In this document: in pieces, positions 7,010-13,338 of the stretch
Layout of the letters: every line of letters begins with the position of its first letter
Numbering within the stretch: position 1 is the stretch's first letter
Source: Thermotogaceae bacterium
GTDB lineage: Bacteria > Thermotogota > Thermotogae > B21-G9 > HyVt-16
Assembly (NCBI GenBank): GCA_011043375.1
Contig: DQYP01000287.1
Location: forward strand, 1 to 13,338
Length of the DNA: 13,338 bases
Direction: 5' to 3'
Made by a program: the position numbers and the translations under genes
Notes under the pieces: generated by a model
Told to the model about the DNA's origin: nothing
Databases searched by the model: none
The model's input: only the letters and a program-made list of their open reading frames with translations

Positions 7010-7542
7010 ATTTGAAGATCCTGTTTTCTCTTTTTGCAAGTTTTTTTAAGATCGGCTTTTTCGCGTTCGGCGGTGGATATGGAGCCTTGAGTATGATTCA
7101 GGACGAAGTTGTCAACGTCCACAAATGGATGAATGCACAGCAATTCCTCGATCTTCTTTCGATCTCCCAAATGACACCGGGACCAATTGCCATAAATGCG
7201 GCTACCTACATCGGGTGCCGAATTTCCGGAGTTTGGGGTGCGTTCTTTGCGACCGTTGGTGTTGTTCTACCAAGTTTTGTTTGGGTATTGTTGTTTTTGA
7301 AACTTTTGAATCTCGCATCCAAAAAAATGGATACTTCACGTATATTCGATACTTTGAAGATAGCCATACTCGTTCCAATATCTCTCGCGGGTGTGAATCT
7401 TTCTTTGAGTTCCGTAAAAAACATTATCGCATTGATATTTGGTGCAGTCGCTTTTTTGATACTGAGATTCAAGAGAATTCCTTTATTCTGGCTTGTCATT
7501 ATCTCAGGATTCGCTGGAATAATTCTTGGAAAATATCTTTGA
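7006..7542 (+). CDS. Chromate transporter, short-chain CHR family, C-terminal-half type
   Basis: This 178-residue partner of the upstream CHR gene has the same plan: FGGGYGALSMIQDEVV from residue 21 and TPGPIAINAATYIG with PGP at 58-60, the same residue numbers as in its partner. Several membrane helices follow. In characterised short-chain pairs the two halves insert with opposite orientation and both are needed for chromate resistance; that is known for the family and inferred here. ATG 7006 overlaps the partner's stop by 4 nt and has only a weak Shine-Dalgarno sequence (AGGA, about 15 nt away), so translation is probably coupled. It ends 6 nt from the stop of the convergent GGDEF gene, with no room for a separate terminator. 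Confidence 0.88.
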   Translation: MNLKILFSLFASFFKIGFFAFGGGYGALSMIQDEVVNVHKWMNAQQFLDLLSISQMTPGPIAINAATYIGCRISGVWGAFFATVGVVLPSFVWVLLFLKLLNLASKKMDTSRIFDTLKIAILVPISLAGVNLSLSSVKNIIALIFGAVAFLILRFKRIPLFWLVIISGFAGIILGKYL

Positions 7543-7548
7543 TGGTTA

Positions 7549-8298
7549 TTAATTTATATTCTCTTCGCCAACTATACCTATTACTTTTTTAAATGTTTTA
7601 TGCTTGTACATCTTATTATCTGCTTCATCCAATACCTTATTTACATCCTCTCCCACTTTCCAAATTGACATTCCAACCGATAATGTTATCAATTCTGAAT
7701 TTTTCAGTTTCAACTTTTTAATCTTTTCAATTATTCTTGTTGAAACATTTTTCGCTTCTCTCAAGGAAGTACTGGGTAAGGCTATCAATATTTCATCTCC
7801 ACCGAATCTCACCGCGATATCTGATGCTCTTATGTCGGTTAAAATCACTTCTGATACCTTTCTCAGTATGCAATCTCCGAATCTGTGACCGTGATTGTCA
7901 TTCAACATCTTGAAATTATCTATGTCCATCATTATGAATACTATTTGCCCTTTCATTCTTTCTTGTCTTTTCATCTCTCGAGGCAACCACTCACTGTAAA
8001 AGTAAACCCTTGTATACAATCCGGTTAAAAAATCTCTTATGGAAATCTGTTTTATATTTCTAACTATTAGTCCTGTTCCCAATAGGCTAGTAAACATGGA
8101 TAGTGCCATTAGAAGAATTGGTTGAACACGATCAAAGAAAAAAACAGTGGAAGAAGCCAAAAACACTCCAATATAAAGCACAAAATACCCAAGAGTCTTT
8201 TTCGTTAAGTACTTTGTACTTAGATAAGCATGAATGAGTATTGAAAAAAATACGCCTGAAATCGCTATTTTTAAAAGTAGAAGTTTCATCTCAAACAC
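7549..8298 (-). CDS. Membrane-anchored GGDEF diguanylate cyclase
   Basis: The 249-residue protein has about three N-terminal membrane segments (roughly 5-25, 36-54 and 59-78) and a short connector. A GGDEF domain then begins at RDFLTGLYTR (88-97), the usual D-x-LT-x-L-x-N/T-R entry. MDIDNFK (124-130) supplies the metal aspartate. The catalytic loop RFGGDEI (164-170) has Ile in place of the usual Phe, a tolerated variant. RASD (157-160) sits exactly five residues before GGDE, an intact inhibitory I-site, so product feedback inhibition by c-di-GMP is expected. No EAL or extra sensor domain is present; the short membrane part may sense the envelope. The start is uncertain: GTG at 8296-8298 or ATG at 8287-8289, both with weak Shine-Dalgarno sequences. 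The best purine-rich stretch (AAAGGGGAG) lies over 20 nt upstream. Confidence 0.9.
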   Translation of the reverse strand: MFEMKLLLLKIAISGVFFSILIHAYLSTKYLTKKTLGYFVLYIGVFLASSTVFFFDRVQPILLMALSMFTSLLGTGLIVRNIKQISIRDFLTGLYTRVYFYSEWLPREMKRQERMKGQIVFIMMDIDNFKMLNDNHGHRFGDCILRKVSEVILTDIRASDIAVRFGGDEILIALPSTSLREAKNVSTRIIEKIKKLKLKNSELITLSVGMSIWKVGEDVNKVLDEADNKMYKHKTFKKVIGIVGEENIN

Positions 8299-8376
8299 AC
8301 ATAAAAAATATGCTCTTCTCCCCTTTCTGAGTTGAAATATACCCCTTTTTTATTGTACTATGTTACGTTATAGATA

Positions 8377-8405
8377 TTATTAATATATCATTTTTCAATT
8401 GTAAA
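8377..8405 (-). promoter_or_regulatory. Possible promoter of the GGDEF gene
   Basis: The minus strand has TTTACA (8400-8405) and TAATAA (8377-8382) spaced by 17 nt, upstream of the GGDEF start. The -35 is good and the -10 weak. It would give a leader of about 70 nt. Confidence 0.3.
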
Positions 8406-8442
8406 AATAATTATTACAAAAGGTAAAAATAGAGTAAAAATA
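8401..8442. repeat. Three direct repeats GTAAAAATA with 22/11-bp spacing
   Basis: The 9-mer GTAAAAATA occurs at 8401-8409, 8423-8431 and 8434-8442. Start-to-start distances of 22 and 11 bp are about two and one helical turns, so all copies face the same side of the DNA. They lie between the divergent GGDEF and FmdE-operon promoters and could be regulator sites, or chance in AT-rich DNA. Confidence 0.35.
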
Positions 8443-8492
8443 ACCCAGTGATTCCAAATCATTCTTTCTTTATGTTTGAATAACACGGTAAT

Positions 8493-8522
8493 TTGAGAAG
8501 TTAGAAAAGCTTGTGATATACT
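8493..8522 (+). promoter_or_regulatory. Strong sigma-70 type promoter of the FmdE/ABC operon
   Basis: TTGAGA (8493-8498) and TATACT (8517-8522) are spaced by 18 nt, with an extended -10 TG (TGATATACT). The expected start is near 8529. This is the clearest promoter in the window and gives a 5' leader of about 148 nt before the GTG start. Confidence 0.65.
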
Positions 8523-8528
8523 TAATAA

Positions 8529-8676
8529 CAATAAATGTATCTTCACAACGAGGCCAAGAAGGTCTCAATCTCCCCCGAAAAGTAAGAAATCTAAAAACAG
8601 AGCCAAGAAGGCCCCCTGCATTGTTGAAACAATGCATACTTTTGCACATTCAATAGAAGTGAAGGAGGTCTCGGAC
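8529..8676 (+). promoter_or_regulatory. Structured 5' leader of the FmdE/ABC operon, candidate cis-regulatory RNA
   Basis: The leader contains two related hairpins. P1 is GAGGCC (8550-8555) with GGUCUC (8561-8566), including a G-U pair, and loop AAGAA. P2 is GCC (8602-8604) with GGC (8610-8612), extended by CAG/CUG (8598-8600 and 8616-8618), also with loop AAGAA. Both share the 10-mer GCCAAGAAGG, 49 nt apart. A perfect dyad (8617-8636) follows and overlaps the base of P2 by 2 nt, so the two would compete. The sequence GGUCUC recurs at 8667-8672 across the end of the Shine-Dalgarno AAGGAGGT (8662-8669), so the P1 5' arm could pair there instead and block ribosome entry. There is no T tract, so any switch would be translational. 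It resembles no riboswitch class I know. Confidence 0.45.
8617..8636. promoter_or_regulatory. 20-bp perfect inverted repeat (operator or leader hairpin)
   Basis: TGCATTGTT, a GA spacer, and AACAATGCA form a perfect 9-2-9 dyad 41-60 nt upstream of the FmdE start. As DNA it could bind a dimeric repressor downstream of the promoter. As RNA it folds into an 8-bp stem with a UGAA loop. Confidence 0.5.
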
Positions 8677-9363
8677 GTGTTGAATCTTCATGAATTGATT
8701 CAAAGAAATGATCTTGAAGGAGTATTGAGGATAGCAAAAGAATTTCACGGTCATGTGTGTCCCTATTTGGCACTTGGAATAAGGGTATCTGTGATCGCAA
8801 TGAGAGAATTAGGGGTAAATAGAATGGGATTCAACGAAAGTGTAGACGAGGAGATTTTAGCGATAGTCGAAACCAATAGTTGCTTTACAGATGGTGTTCA
8901 AGTAGCAACAGGGTGTACCTTTGGAAATAACTCTCTCATCTATTTCGATCTTGGGAAAACGGCTTTAACACTTGTGAAAAGAAGTAATTGGAATGGTGTG
9001 AGAATTTACGTGGATGCCGATAAAATCAAAAAGTACTATTCATCAGAAGCCCTTGAACTGTTCAACAAAGTTATAAAACAGAGAAAAGGATCATTCGAAG
9101 AGAGAAAAAGGATGGAAATTCTTTGGGAAGAAATGGGTTACAGAATGTTGAAAATCTCAAAAGAGGAACTGAACATCGAGAAAGTGAAGGTAAAGCCAAT
9201 AGAGCAGGCTCCAATTTTCGAAAGTGTTAGATGTTCTAAGTGTGGTGAACTCACAATGATTGAAAAGGTAGTAAATGTTAATGGTGATTATCTCTGTATG
9301 AGATGTTCTCAAGAGAGTTACCATGCCGTGATTGGAAGAGGAATAGTTGAGGTGAGATCATGA
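8677..9363 (+). CDS. FmdE family protein with C-terminal zinc ribbon
   Basis: From GTG 8677 the protein is 228 residues. A consensus Shine-Dalgarno AAGGAGGT (8662-8669) lies 7 nt upstream; the in-frame ATG at 8632 lies inside the dyad and has no such site. FHGHVCP (23-29) is the hallmark of the FmdE family, with H24, H26 and C28 as likely metal or thiol residues. TNSCFTDGVQVATGCTFGNN (66-85) adds conserved C69 and C80. The C-terminus has a zinc ribbon, C186xxC189 and C207xxC210. FmdE was named from the molybdenum formylmethanofuran dehydrogenase operon of methanogens, but homologues are widespread where that enzyme is absent and their biochemical role is unsettled. Placement first in an operon with a metal-chelate importer suggests handling or sensing of the imported metal or cofactor. 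It overlaps the next gene by ATGA. Confidence 0.88.
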   Translation: MLNLHELIQRNDLEGVLRIAKEFHGHVCPYLALGIRVSVIAMRELGVNRMGFNESVDEEILAIVETNSCFTDGVQVATGCTFGNNSLIYFDLGKTALTLVKRSNWNGVRIYVDADKIKKYYSSEALELFNKVIKQRKGSFEERKRMEILWEEMGYRMLKISKEELNIEKVKVKPIEQAPIFESVRCSKCGELTMIEKVVNVNGDYLCMRCSQESYHAVIGRGIVEVRS

Positions 9364-10451
9364 GAGCAAGGATGAATGTTCTTATCATAATAATATTTTA
9401 CTTGGGACTGATCACATTTGGTGAATCTAATTCGAATGTCTTGAAAATCACCGATTTACTTGGAAGAAATCTGATGGTTCCGAATGATGTAAAAAGAGTG
9501 GTAGCCGCCGGTCCTGGTGCATTGAGAATCCTTGTTTATTTAAATGCAACGGATAGAATTGTGGGAGTGGAGGATTTCGAAAAATTGAGACCTTATGGAA
9601 GGCCATACATATTAGCACATCAAGAACTCAGAGATCTTCCAACGATAGGTCCAGGGGGACCTGGAAAACTGCCAAATCTTGAAGAAATTTTGAAATTGAA
9701 ACCCGATGTCATCTTCATGACATACATCGATGCGCGAATCGCTGACAATATTCAGAATAAGGTGAAAATTCCTGTGGTTGTACTGAGTTATGGTTCCCTC
9801 AAAACTTTTGAAGATAAAGCTTTATTCGATTCTCTAAAACTCGCGGGTAAGATACTAAATGAAGGTGACAGAGCAGAAAGGATCATATCATTTATAATGG
9901 GCATTCAGAAGGATTTAGAAAATAGAGTGAAAGATTCGAGTGGACCAACGGCATATGTGGGGGGTATAGGATACAAAGGACTTCATGGAATAGACAGCAC
10001 AAAACCGAATTACCCGATATTCAACGTTTTAAAAATAAAGAATGTTGCGTCTGCGATAAAAGAGGATCATGTTTTCATAGATAAGGAAAAATTGTTAGTT
10101 TGGCAACCAGATTTCATATTCGTAGACGAAGGTGGATTGAATTTGGTGGAGAAAGACTATTTGGAAAATCCCGAATTTTACGAATTCTTGAATGCGTTCA
10201 AAGAGAAGAAGATTTACGGCGTGCTACCTTACAATTATTACACAACGAACATAGGAACAGTCTTGGCGAATGCGTATTTCATAGGGAAGATAGCATATCC
10301 AGAGTATTTTGAGGATATTGATCCAATAAAGAAAGCGGATGAAATTTACAAATTCTTGGTTGGAGAAAGTGTTTATAACGAAATGAAAAAACAATTCGGA
10401 GGATTTGGAAGATTGGATTTGAAAAAAGGATCGATAATTCCTGTAAGGTGA
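9360..10451 (+). CDS. Periplasmic metal-chelate/cobalamin-type ABC substrate-binding protein (Peripla_BP_2)
   Basis: This 363-residue protein has an N-terminal signal sequence (hydrophobic core about 6-20, no lipobox cysteine, so probably cleaved or uncleaved rather than a lipoprotein). The family's two lobes follow. ITDLLGRNLMVPNDVKRVVA begins lobe one, and LPNLEEILKLKPDVIFMTY is the standard 'E.I..LkPDlVi' segment. A long backbone helix around 165-190 links to lobe two (TAYVGGIGYKG onward, then LLVWQPDFIFVDEGG). Members bind iron-siderophore, haem, corrinoid or oxyanions such as molybdate/tungstate; the sequence alone does not say which. ATG 9360 overlaps the FmdE stop by 4 nt, with GAGGTG (9349-9354) 5 nt upstream. 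At 363 residues it is longer than BtuF (about 266) and nearer the longer archaeal/thermophile members. Confidence 0.87.
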   Translation: MRARMNVLIIIIFYLGLITFGESNSNVLKITDLLGRNLMVPNDVKRVVAAGPGALRILVYLNATDRIVGVEDFEKLRPYGRPYILAHQELRDLPTIGPGGPGKLPNLEEILKLKPDVIFMTYIDARIADNIQNKVKIPVVVLSYGSLKTFEDKALFDSLKLAGKILNEGDRAERIISFIMGIQKDLENRVKDSSGPTAYVGGIGYKGLHGIDSTKPNYPIFNVLKIKNVASAIKEDHVFIDKEKLLVWQPDFIFVDEGGLNLVEKDYLENPEFYEFLNAFKEKKIYGVLPYNYYTTNIGTVLANAYFIGKIAYPEYFEDIDPIKKADEIYKFLVGESVYNEMKKQFGGFGRLDLKKGSIIPVR

Positions 10452-10457
10452 TTTTTG

Positions 10458-11492
10458 GTGAAGAGATATAGGTATTATATTAGAAGAAAAATGTTCTTCA
10501 ACCTATCGTTACTGATTTTTTTGATATTAATCATCCCTTTTTCTCTCAATATTGGTTCATACAAACTGTCTCTCACAGATGTTTGGAATGCAATTTTTTA
10601 TCACAGTGGAGCAGCTGGGATGATAGTGTGGAACATACGTTTACCACGGATATTAACATCAATTTTCGTTGGAGCAGCTCTGGCGGTTTCTGGTGCTATT
10701 ATGCAAACTTTGCTCAAAAATCCTCTTGCAAGCCCCTTTACCATGGGAACTTCACATGGTGCGATGTTTGGAGCATCATTGGCCATACTTCTTTTTTTTG
10801 GTAGTGAAGAAAGTAGTGGAAGAATATTCGTGAATGATCCTTATTCAGTTGTGATTTTTGCTTTCATTGGGGCAATCGCAGGTGTTCTTGTGATATTAAC
10901 TCTTGCAAGATTGAAGGGATTGAGTCCCGAAGCTGTGATATTGGCTGGTGTTGCGATAAGCTCCGTTTTCACGGCTGGAACGACTCTGATCCATTACTTC
11001 GCTGATGAATTGCAGTTAGCTTCTATGGTATATTGGAGCTTCGGAGATCTGGGAAGAACCTCATGGAAAGAGTTGATCTTGATAATGATACTTTTCATTC
11101 CTTCCATGGCGTATTTTGTGTTTAAAGGATGGGATTTGAATGCTGCTGAAACAGGTGATAACACTGCCAAATCATTGGGGATTGAAATTGAAAGATTGAG
11201 ATTCACGGGCATACTCTTGGCTTCTTTGATAACTGCCGTTAGTGTTGCTTTCGTTGGGATAATTGGTTTTGTTGGACTCATATGTCCACATATTATAAGA
11301 CTCATGATAGGGAGTGATCATAGATTTCTTATACCTTCCTCAGCGATTTTAGGGGCTTTATTGCTCTTGGGCTCGGACATGATTTCACGGGTTATAGTTG
11401 CACCCACAATCATACCGGTTGGTATCATAACTTCGTTCATAGGTGTTCCACTTTTCATGTATCTGCTTTTGAGAATGGAGGCAAGAAAATGA
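10458..11492 (+). CDS. BtuC/FecCD-type ABC importer permease
   Basis: This type II importer membrane subunit has about 10 helices over 344 residues, the usual size. Family motifs: IRLPRILTSIFVGAALAVSG (60-79); QTLLKNPLASPFTMG (83-97); and the coupling-helix region GIIGFVGLICPHIIR (267-281), which contacts the ATPase. A dimer should form the pore under the binding protein encoded just upstream. I choose GTG 10458 because AAGGTG (10445-10450) is 7 nt away; the in-frame TTG at 10455 is only 4 nt away and would add one residue. The gene starts 6 nt after the previous stop and ends overlapping the ATPase gene by ATGA. Confidence 0.93.
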   Translation: MKRYRYYIRRKMFFNLSLLIFLILIIPFSLNIGSYKLSLTDVWNAIFYHSGAAGMIVWNIRLPRILTSIFVGAALAVSGAIMQTLLKNPLASPFTMGTSHGAMFGASLAILLFFGSEESSGRIFVNDPYSVVIFAFIGAIAGVLVILTLARLKGLSPEAVILAGVAISSVFTAGTTLIHYFADELQLASMVYWSFGDLGRTSWKELILIMILFIPSMAYFVFKGWDLNAAETGDNTAKSLGIEIERLRFTGILLASLITAVSVAFVGIIGFVGLICPHIIRLMIGSDHRFLIPSSAILGALLLLGSDMISRVIVAPTIIPVGIITSFIGVPLFMYLLLRMEARK

Positions 11493-12244
11493 TTGAGGCA
11501 AGGGATTTGGAATTTTCGTACAACGGTGTCTCAATTTTGGAGAACGTAGATGTTGAATTTAAAGAGGGAAAAGTCAATGCGATACTTGGTCCGAATGGCG
11601 CTGGTAAATCAACTCTTCTAAAATGTTTGAATGGTATATTGAAACCAAAGAGAGGATGTGTGTATATAAACGGTAGCGATATAAGAAGATTGAAATTGAA
11701 AGATATAGCGAAATTGATTGGATATGTGCCGCAAAAGAACAATCCAGTTTTAACAACGGTCTTTGATTACGTACTTCTTGGAAGAAAACCGTACATGGGT
11801 TTTGGAGTCGGGAGAAAGGATTTGGAAATTGTTGAAAGCGTTTTAAAAACGCTTGGAATTGAAAAACTGTCCTTGAAGAGATTGAATCAATTGAGTGGTG
11901 GAGAACTACAGAAGGTCATATTGGCGCGGGCTCTGGCGCAGGAAGCAAAGATACTTCTTTTGGATGAACCAACGAATAATCTCGATCTAAAAAGTCAGTT
12001 TGAGCTTATGAATCTCACAAGAAAATTGGCGCACGAAAGAAATATAACCGTTGCGATCGTTGTACATGATATAAACATCGCTTTGAGATTCGCCGATGAA
12101 TTTGTATTCATGAAGGATGGAAAGATAGTTGCAAAAGGTGATAGAAAAATTGTCACATCGGAAATCATAGAAAGAGTTTACGATGTTCGAGTAAAGATCA
12201 AAGAGATATCGGGCATACCTGTACTAATATATTCTCCATTTTGA
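11489..12244 (+). CDS. BtuD/FepC-type ABC importer ATP-binding protein
   Basis: The cytoplasmic ATPase subunit, 251 residues, has every expected motif: Walker A GPNGAGKST (34-42), Q-loop Q82 in VPQ, signature LSGGE (135-139), Walker B ILLLDE (155-160), D-loop NNLD and switch H193 in VVHD. It would power the permease encoded immediately upstream, which it overlaps by 4 nt. IARALAQEAKILLLDEPT-type spacing and the short C-terminus are usual for siderophore, haem or vitamin B12 importers. The gene ends the operon. The gap to the convergent thrB stop is 26 nt; it contains only a weak 4-bp hairpin (AAGG...CCTT) with no T tract, so no intrinsic terminator is apparent. Confidence 0.94.
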   Translation: MIEARDLEFSYNGVSILENVDVEFKEGKVNAILGPNGAGKSTLLKCLNGILKPKRGCVYINGSDIRRLKLKDIAKLIGYVPQKNNPVLTTVFDYVLLGRKPYMGFGVGRKDLEIVESVLKTLGIEKLSLKRLNQLSGGELQKVILARALAQEAKILLLDEPTNNLDLKSQFELMNLTRKLAHERNITVAIVVHDINIALRFADEFVFMKDGKIVAKGDRKIVTSEIIERVYDVRVKIKEISGIPVLIYSPF

Positions 12245-12270
12245 GAGGAAAGGTATCTGGCCTTCATGGA

Positions 12271-13128
12271 TCAAAATTCGATTTGTAATCCCACTCTTGA
12301 AACTTTGGTCGATATCACCTTTTCTAAATATGGTATATTCCCAAATTCAGTTACATCTGCACATACAGTTGGACCAGAACCACTTAAAAACCAAAAGTTT
12401 GGTTTTTTCAATAAAATAGATTTTATAAAATCTTTCAATTGTTTTGAAGCGTTGAATCTAAACTCTTGATGTAATCTATCGGCGGTGTATTTCAACGCAT
12501 CTTTGTATTTTCCATGTGCTATCTTCGATAGGAACTGTACTGAATTCTTTAGATTGAAAACTGCACTCTCGTATTTAATTTGTTTTGGTAATACGCTCCT
12601 CATCTCTTTCGTTGAAAGTCGAAAGTTTGGAACGATAAAATTCATTTCTCCAAAATCCACTTCTTTGAACACCTCGTAATCGAGGATGGTTCCATCGTAA
12701 TAACTTACAACCAATCCACCAGTAAAGGCTGGCACAGTGTTGTCAGGATGTCCTTCGATGTTAGTTGCAAATTTTATCATCTCGAGCTCCGTCAATGGTT
12801 CGCCTGTGAGAACATTGGAAATCACCGTTGCAGCTGCTATTATTGCTGCACTTGAACCTAACCCTTTCGAGATTGGGATATTGCACTCTTGAATTATTTT
12901 GAGTTTAGGTACCTTTTTGCGTGTGAATCTTTGAAATTCTACAAAGACCTTTTGGAATAATGAATAATCCTCAATCTGATCAGCATACTCTCCCTTACTT
13001 TCAAAGTACCAATCCTTTGTATCAGTGTTGAATTCTATGAGGTTGAAAAGTTCCAGAGCGATTCCAAAAACATCGAATCCCGCTCCGAGATTTGCACTGG
13101 TTGCAGGAACTTTGATCAGTCCTTTCAT
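12271..13128 (-). CDS. thrB: Homoserine kinase
   Basis: ThrB phosphorylates L-homoserine with ATP to O-phosphohomoserine, the substrate of threonine synthase. The 285-residue protein has all three GHMP-kinase motifs: PATSANLGAGFDVFG (8-22), the ATP-binding loop PISKGLGSSAA (85-95) and LSGSGPTVCA (248-257). EGHPDN (125-130), found in homoserine kinases, sets it apart from other GHMP members. Length is usual for the family. The start is ATG 13126-13128 with AAGGAGA about 8 nt upstream, inside the 3' end of thrC. Its ATG overlaps the thrC TGA, indicating coupled translation of consecutive pathway steps. Confidence 0.95.
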   Translation of the reverse strand: MKGLIKVPATSANLGAGFDVFGIALELFNLIEFNTDTKDWYFESKGEYADQIEDYSLFQKVFVEFQRFTRKKVPKLKIIQECNIPISKGLGSSAAIIAAATVISNVLTGEPLTELEMIKFATNIEGHPDNTVPAFTGGLVVSYYDGTILDYEVFKEVDFGEMNFIVPNFRLSTKEMRSVLPKQIKYESAVFNLKNSVQFLSKIAHGKYKDALKYTADRLHQEFRFNASKQLKDFIKSILLKKPNFWFLSGSGPTVCADVTEFGNIPYLEKVISTKVSRVGLQIEF

Positions 13129-13338
13129 AAGCCGATCTCCTTCAAAACAACATTCAAATCTGGTTGAACGATCTTTGGTTCTTTAATTTGAGAGATCACT
13201 ACATTTGGATCTTTTAAACCGTTCCCCGTTAGTGTACAAACGACAACATCAGTCGGTTTAAAGATACCCTCGCGAGATTTTTTCAAGAGACCAGCAATCG
13301 ATGCAGCAGATGCTGGCTCACAGAATATTCCCTCCGAC
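13125..13338 (-). CDS. thrC: Threonine synthase, C-terminal fragment (5' part outside the window)
   Basis: The last 70 residues of a PLP-dependent threonine synthase are present, reading in from the window edge with no start codon inside. EGIFCEPASAASIAGLLK is the family's characteristic segment near the PLP phosphate-binding side, and VVVCTLTGNGLKDPN is the well-conserved C-terminal strand-loop of class II threonine synthases. The stop TGA (13125-13127) overlaps the thrB ATG. ThrC converts O-phosphohomoserine to threonine, so the pair covers the last two steps of the pathway. Any hom or lysC gene would lie upstream, beyond 13338. The truncation comes from the window edge, not from a mutation. 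Confidence 0.93.
   Translation of the reverse strand, partial: SEGIFCEPASAASIAGLLKKSREGIFKPTDVVVCTLTGNGLKDPNVVISQIKEPKIVQPDLNVVLKEIGL

Noticed and set aside
6598..7170. 190-codon minus-strand reading frame across the CHR genes
   Set aside because: It is the antisense shadow of two well-supported CHR genes and has no family features.
8535..8585. 16-codon leader peptide (MYLHNEAKKVSISPEK) within the FmdE leader
   Set aside because: It has no Shine-Dalgarno sequence and no run of a single amino acid as in attenuation peptides, and it overlaps the P1 hairpin. It cannot be excluded if translation is leaderless.
8632..8676. Upstream ATG start for FmdE adding 15 residues
   Set aside because: This ATG sits inside the inverted repeat with no Shine-Dalgarno sequence, while GTG 8677 has a consensus site at ideal spacing.
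12245..12270. Bidirectional terminator between the ATPase gene and thrB
   Set aside because: Only a 4-bp stem (AAGG/CCTT) without a T tract is present, too weak to call.

Overview
The window looks like chromosomal DNA of a Thermotogota bacterium, perhaps of the Pseudothermotoga/Thermotoga group. That is an inference from low GC, heavy AGA/AGG and AAG use, frequent TTG/GTG starts behind strong Shine-Dalgarno sequences, ATGA overlaps, and gene families common in that phylum. I could not test it by a search. I see no insertion sequence, phage gene, tRNA, rRNA or CRISPR array.

Region 1 (1-5862, + strand): a cluster of small palindromic repeats (52-156), then a tight run of genes. These are rtcB (RNA ligase), a half-length TolC-like exported protein, an AI-2E/PerM-family membrane protein, holA (clamp-loader delta subunit) and a DUF401 polytopic membrane protein. 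The run ends tail-to-tail, with an 8-bp overlap, against a minus-strand gene for a small zinc-ribbon plus MshEN-like protein (5855-6193).

Region 2 (6194-8298): an intergenic stretch holds a candidate minus-strand small RNA of about 95 nt with three hairpins and an intrinsic terminator. A pair of short-chain chromate-transporter (CHR) genes follows, overlapping by ATGA. A minus-strand membrane diguanylate cyclase (GGDEF with an intact I-site) comes next. The MshEN-like domain and the GGDEF enzyme may both belong to cyclic-di-GMP signalling.

Region 3 (8299-12244, + strand): a strong promoter, a structured leader of about 150 nt and a four-gene operon. The genes are an FmdE-family protein with a zinc ribbon, a periplasmic binding protein, a BtuC/FecCD-type permease and its ATPase. 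Together they form a type II metal-chelate importer; the substrate cannot be read from sequence. The leader has two hairpins with the same AAGAA loop, a 20-bp dyad, and a 5' arm that could pair with the Shine-Dalgarno region. It is the best candidate here for an undescribed regulatory element.

Region 4 (12271-13338, - strand): the threonine pathway, thrB (complete) and the 3' end of thrC, overlapping by ATGA. The thrC fragment has no start codon inside the window.
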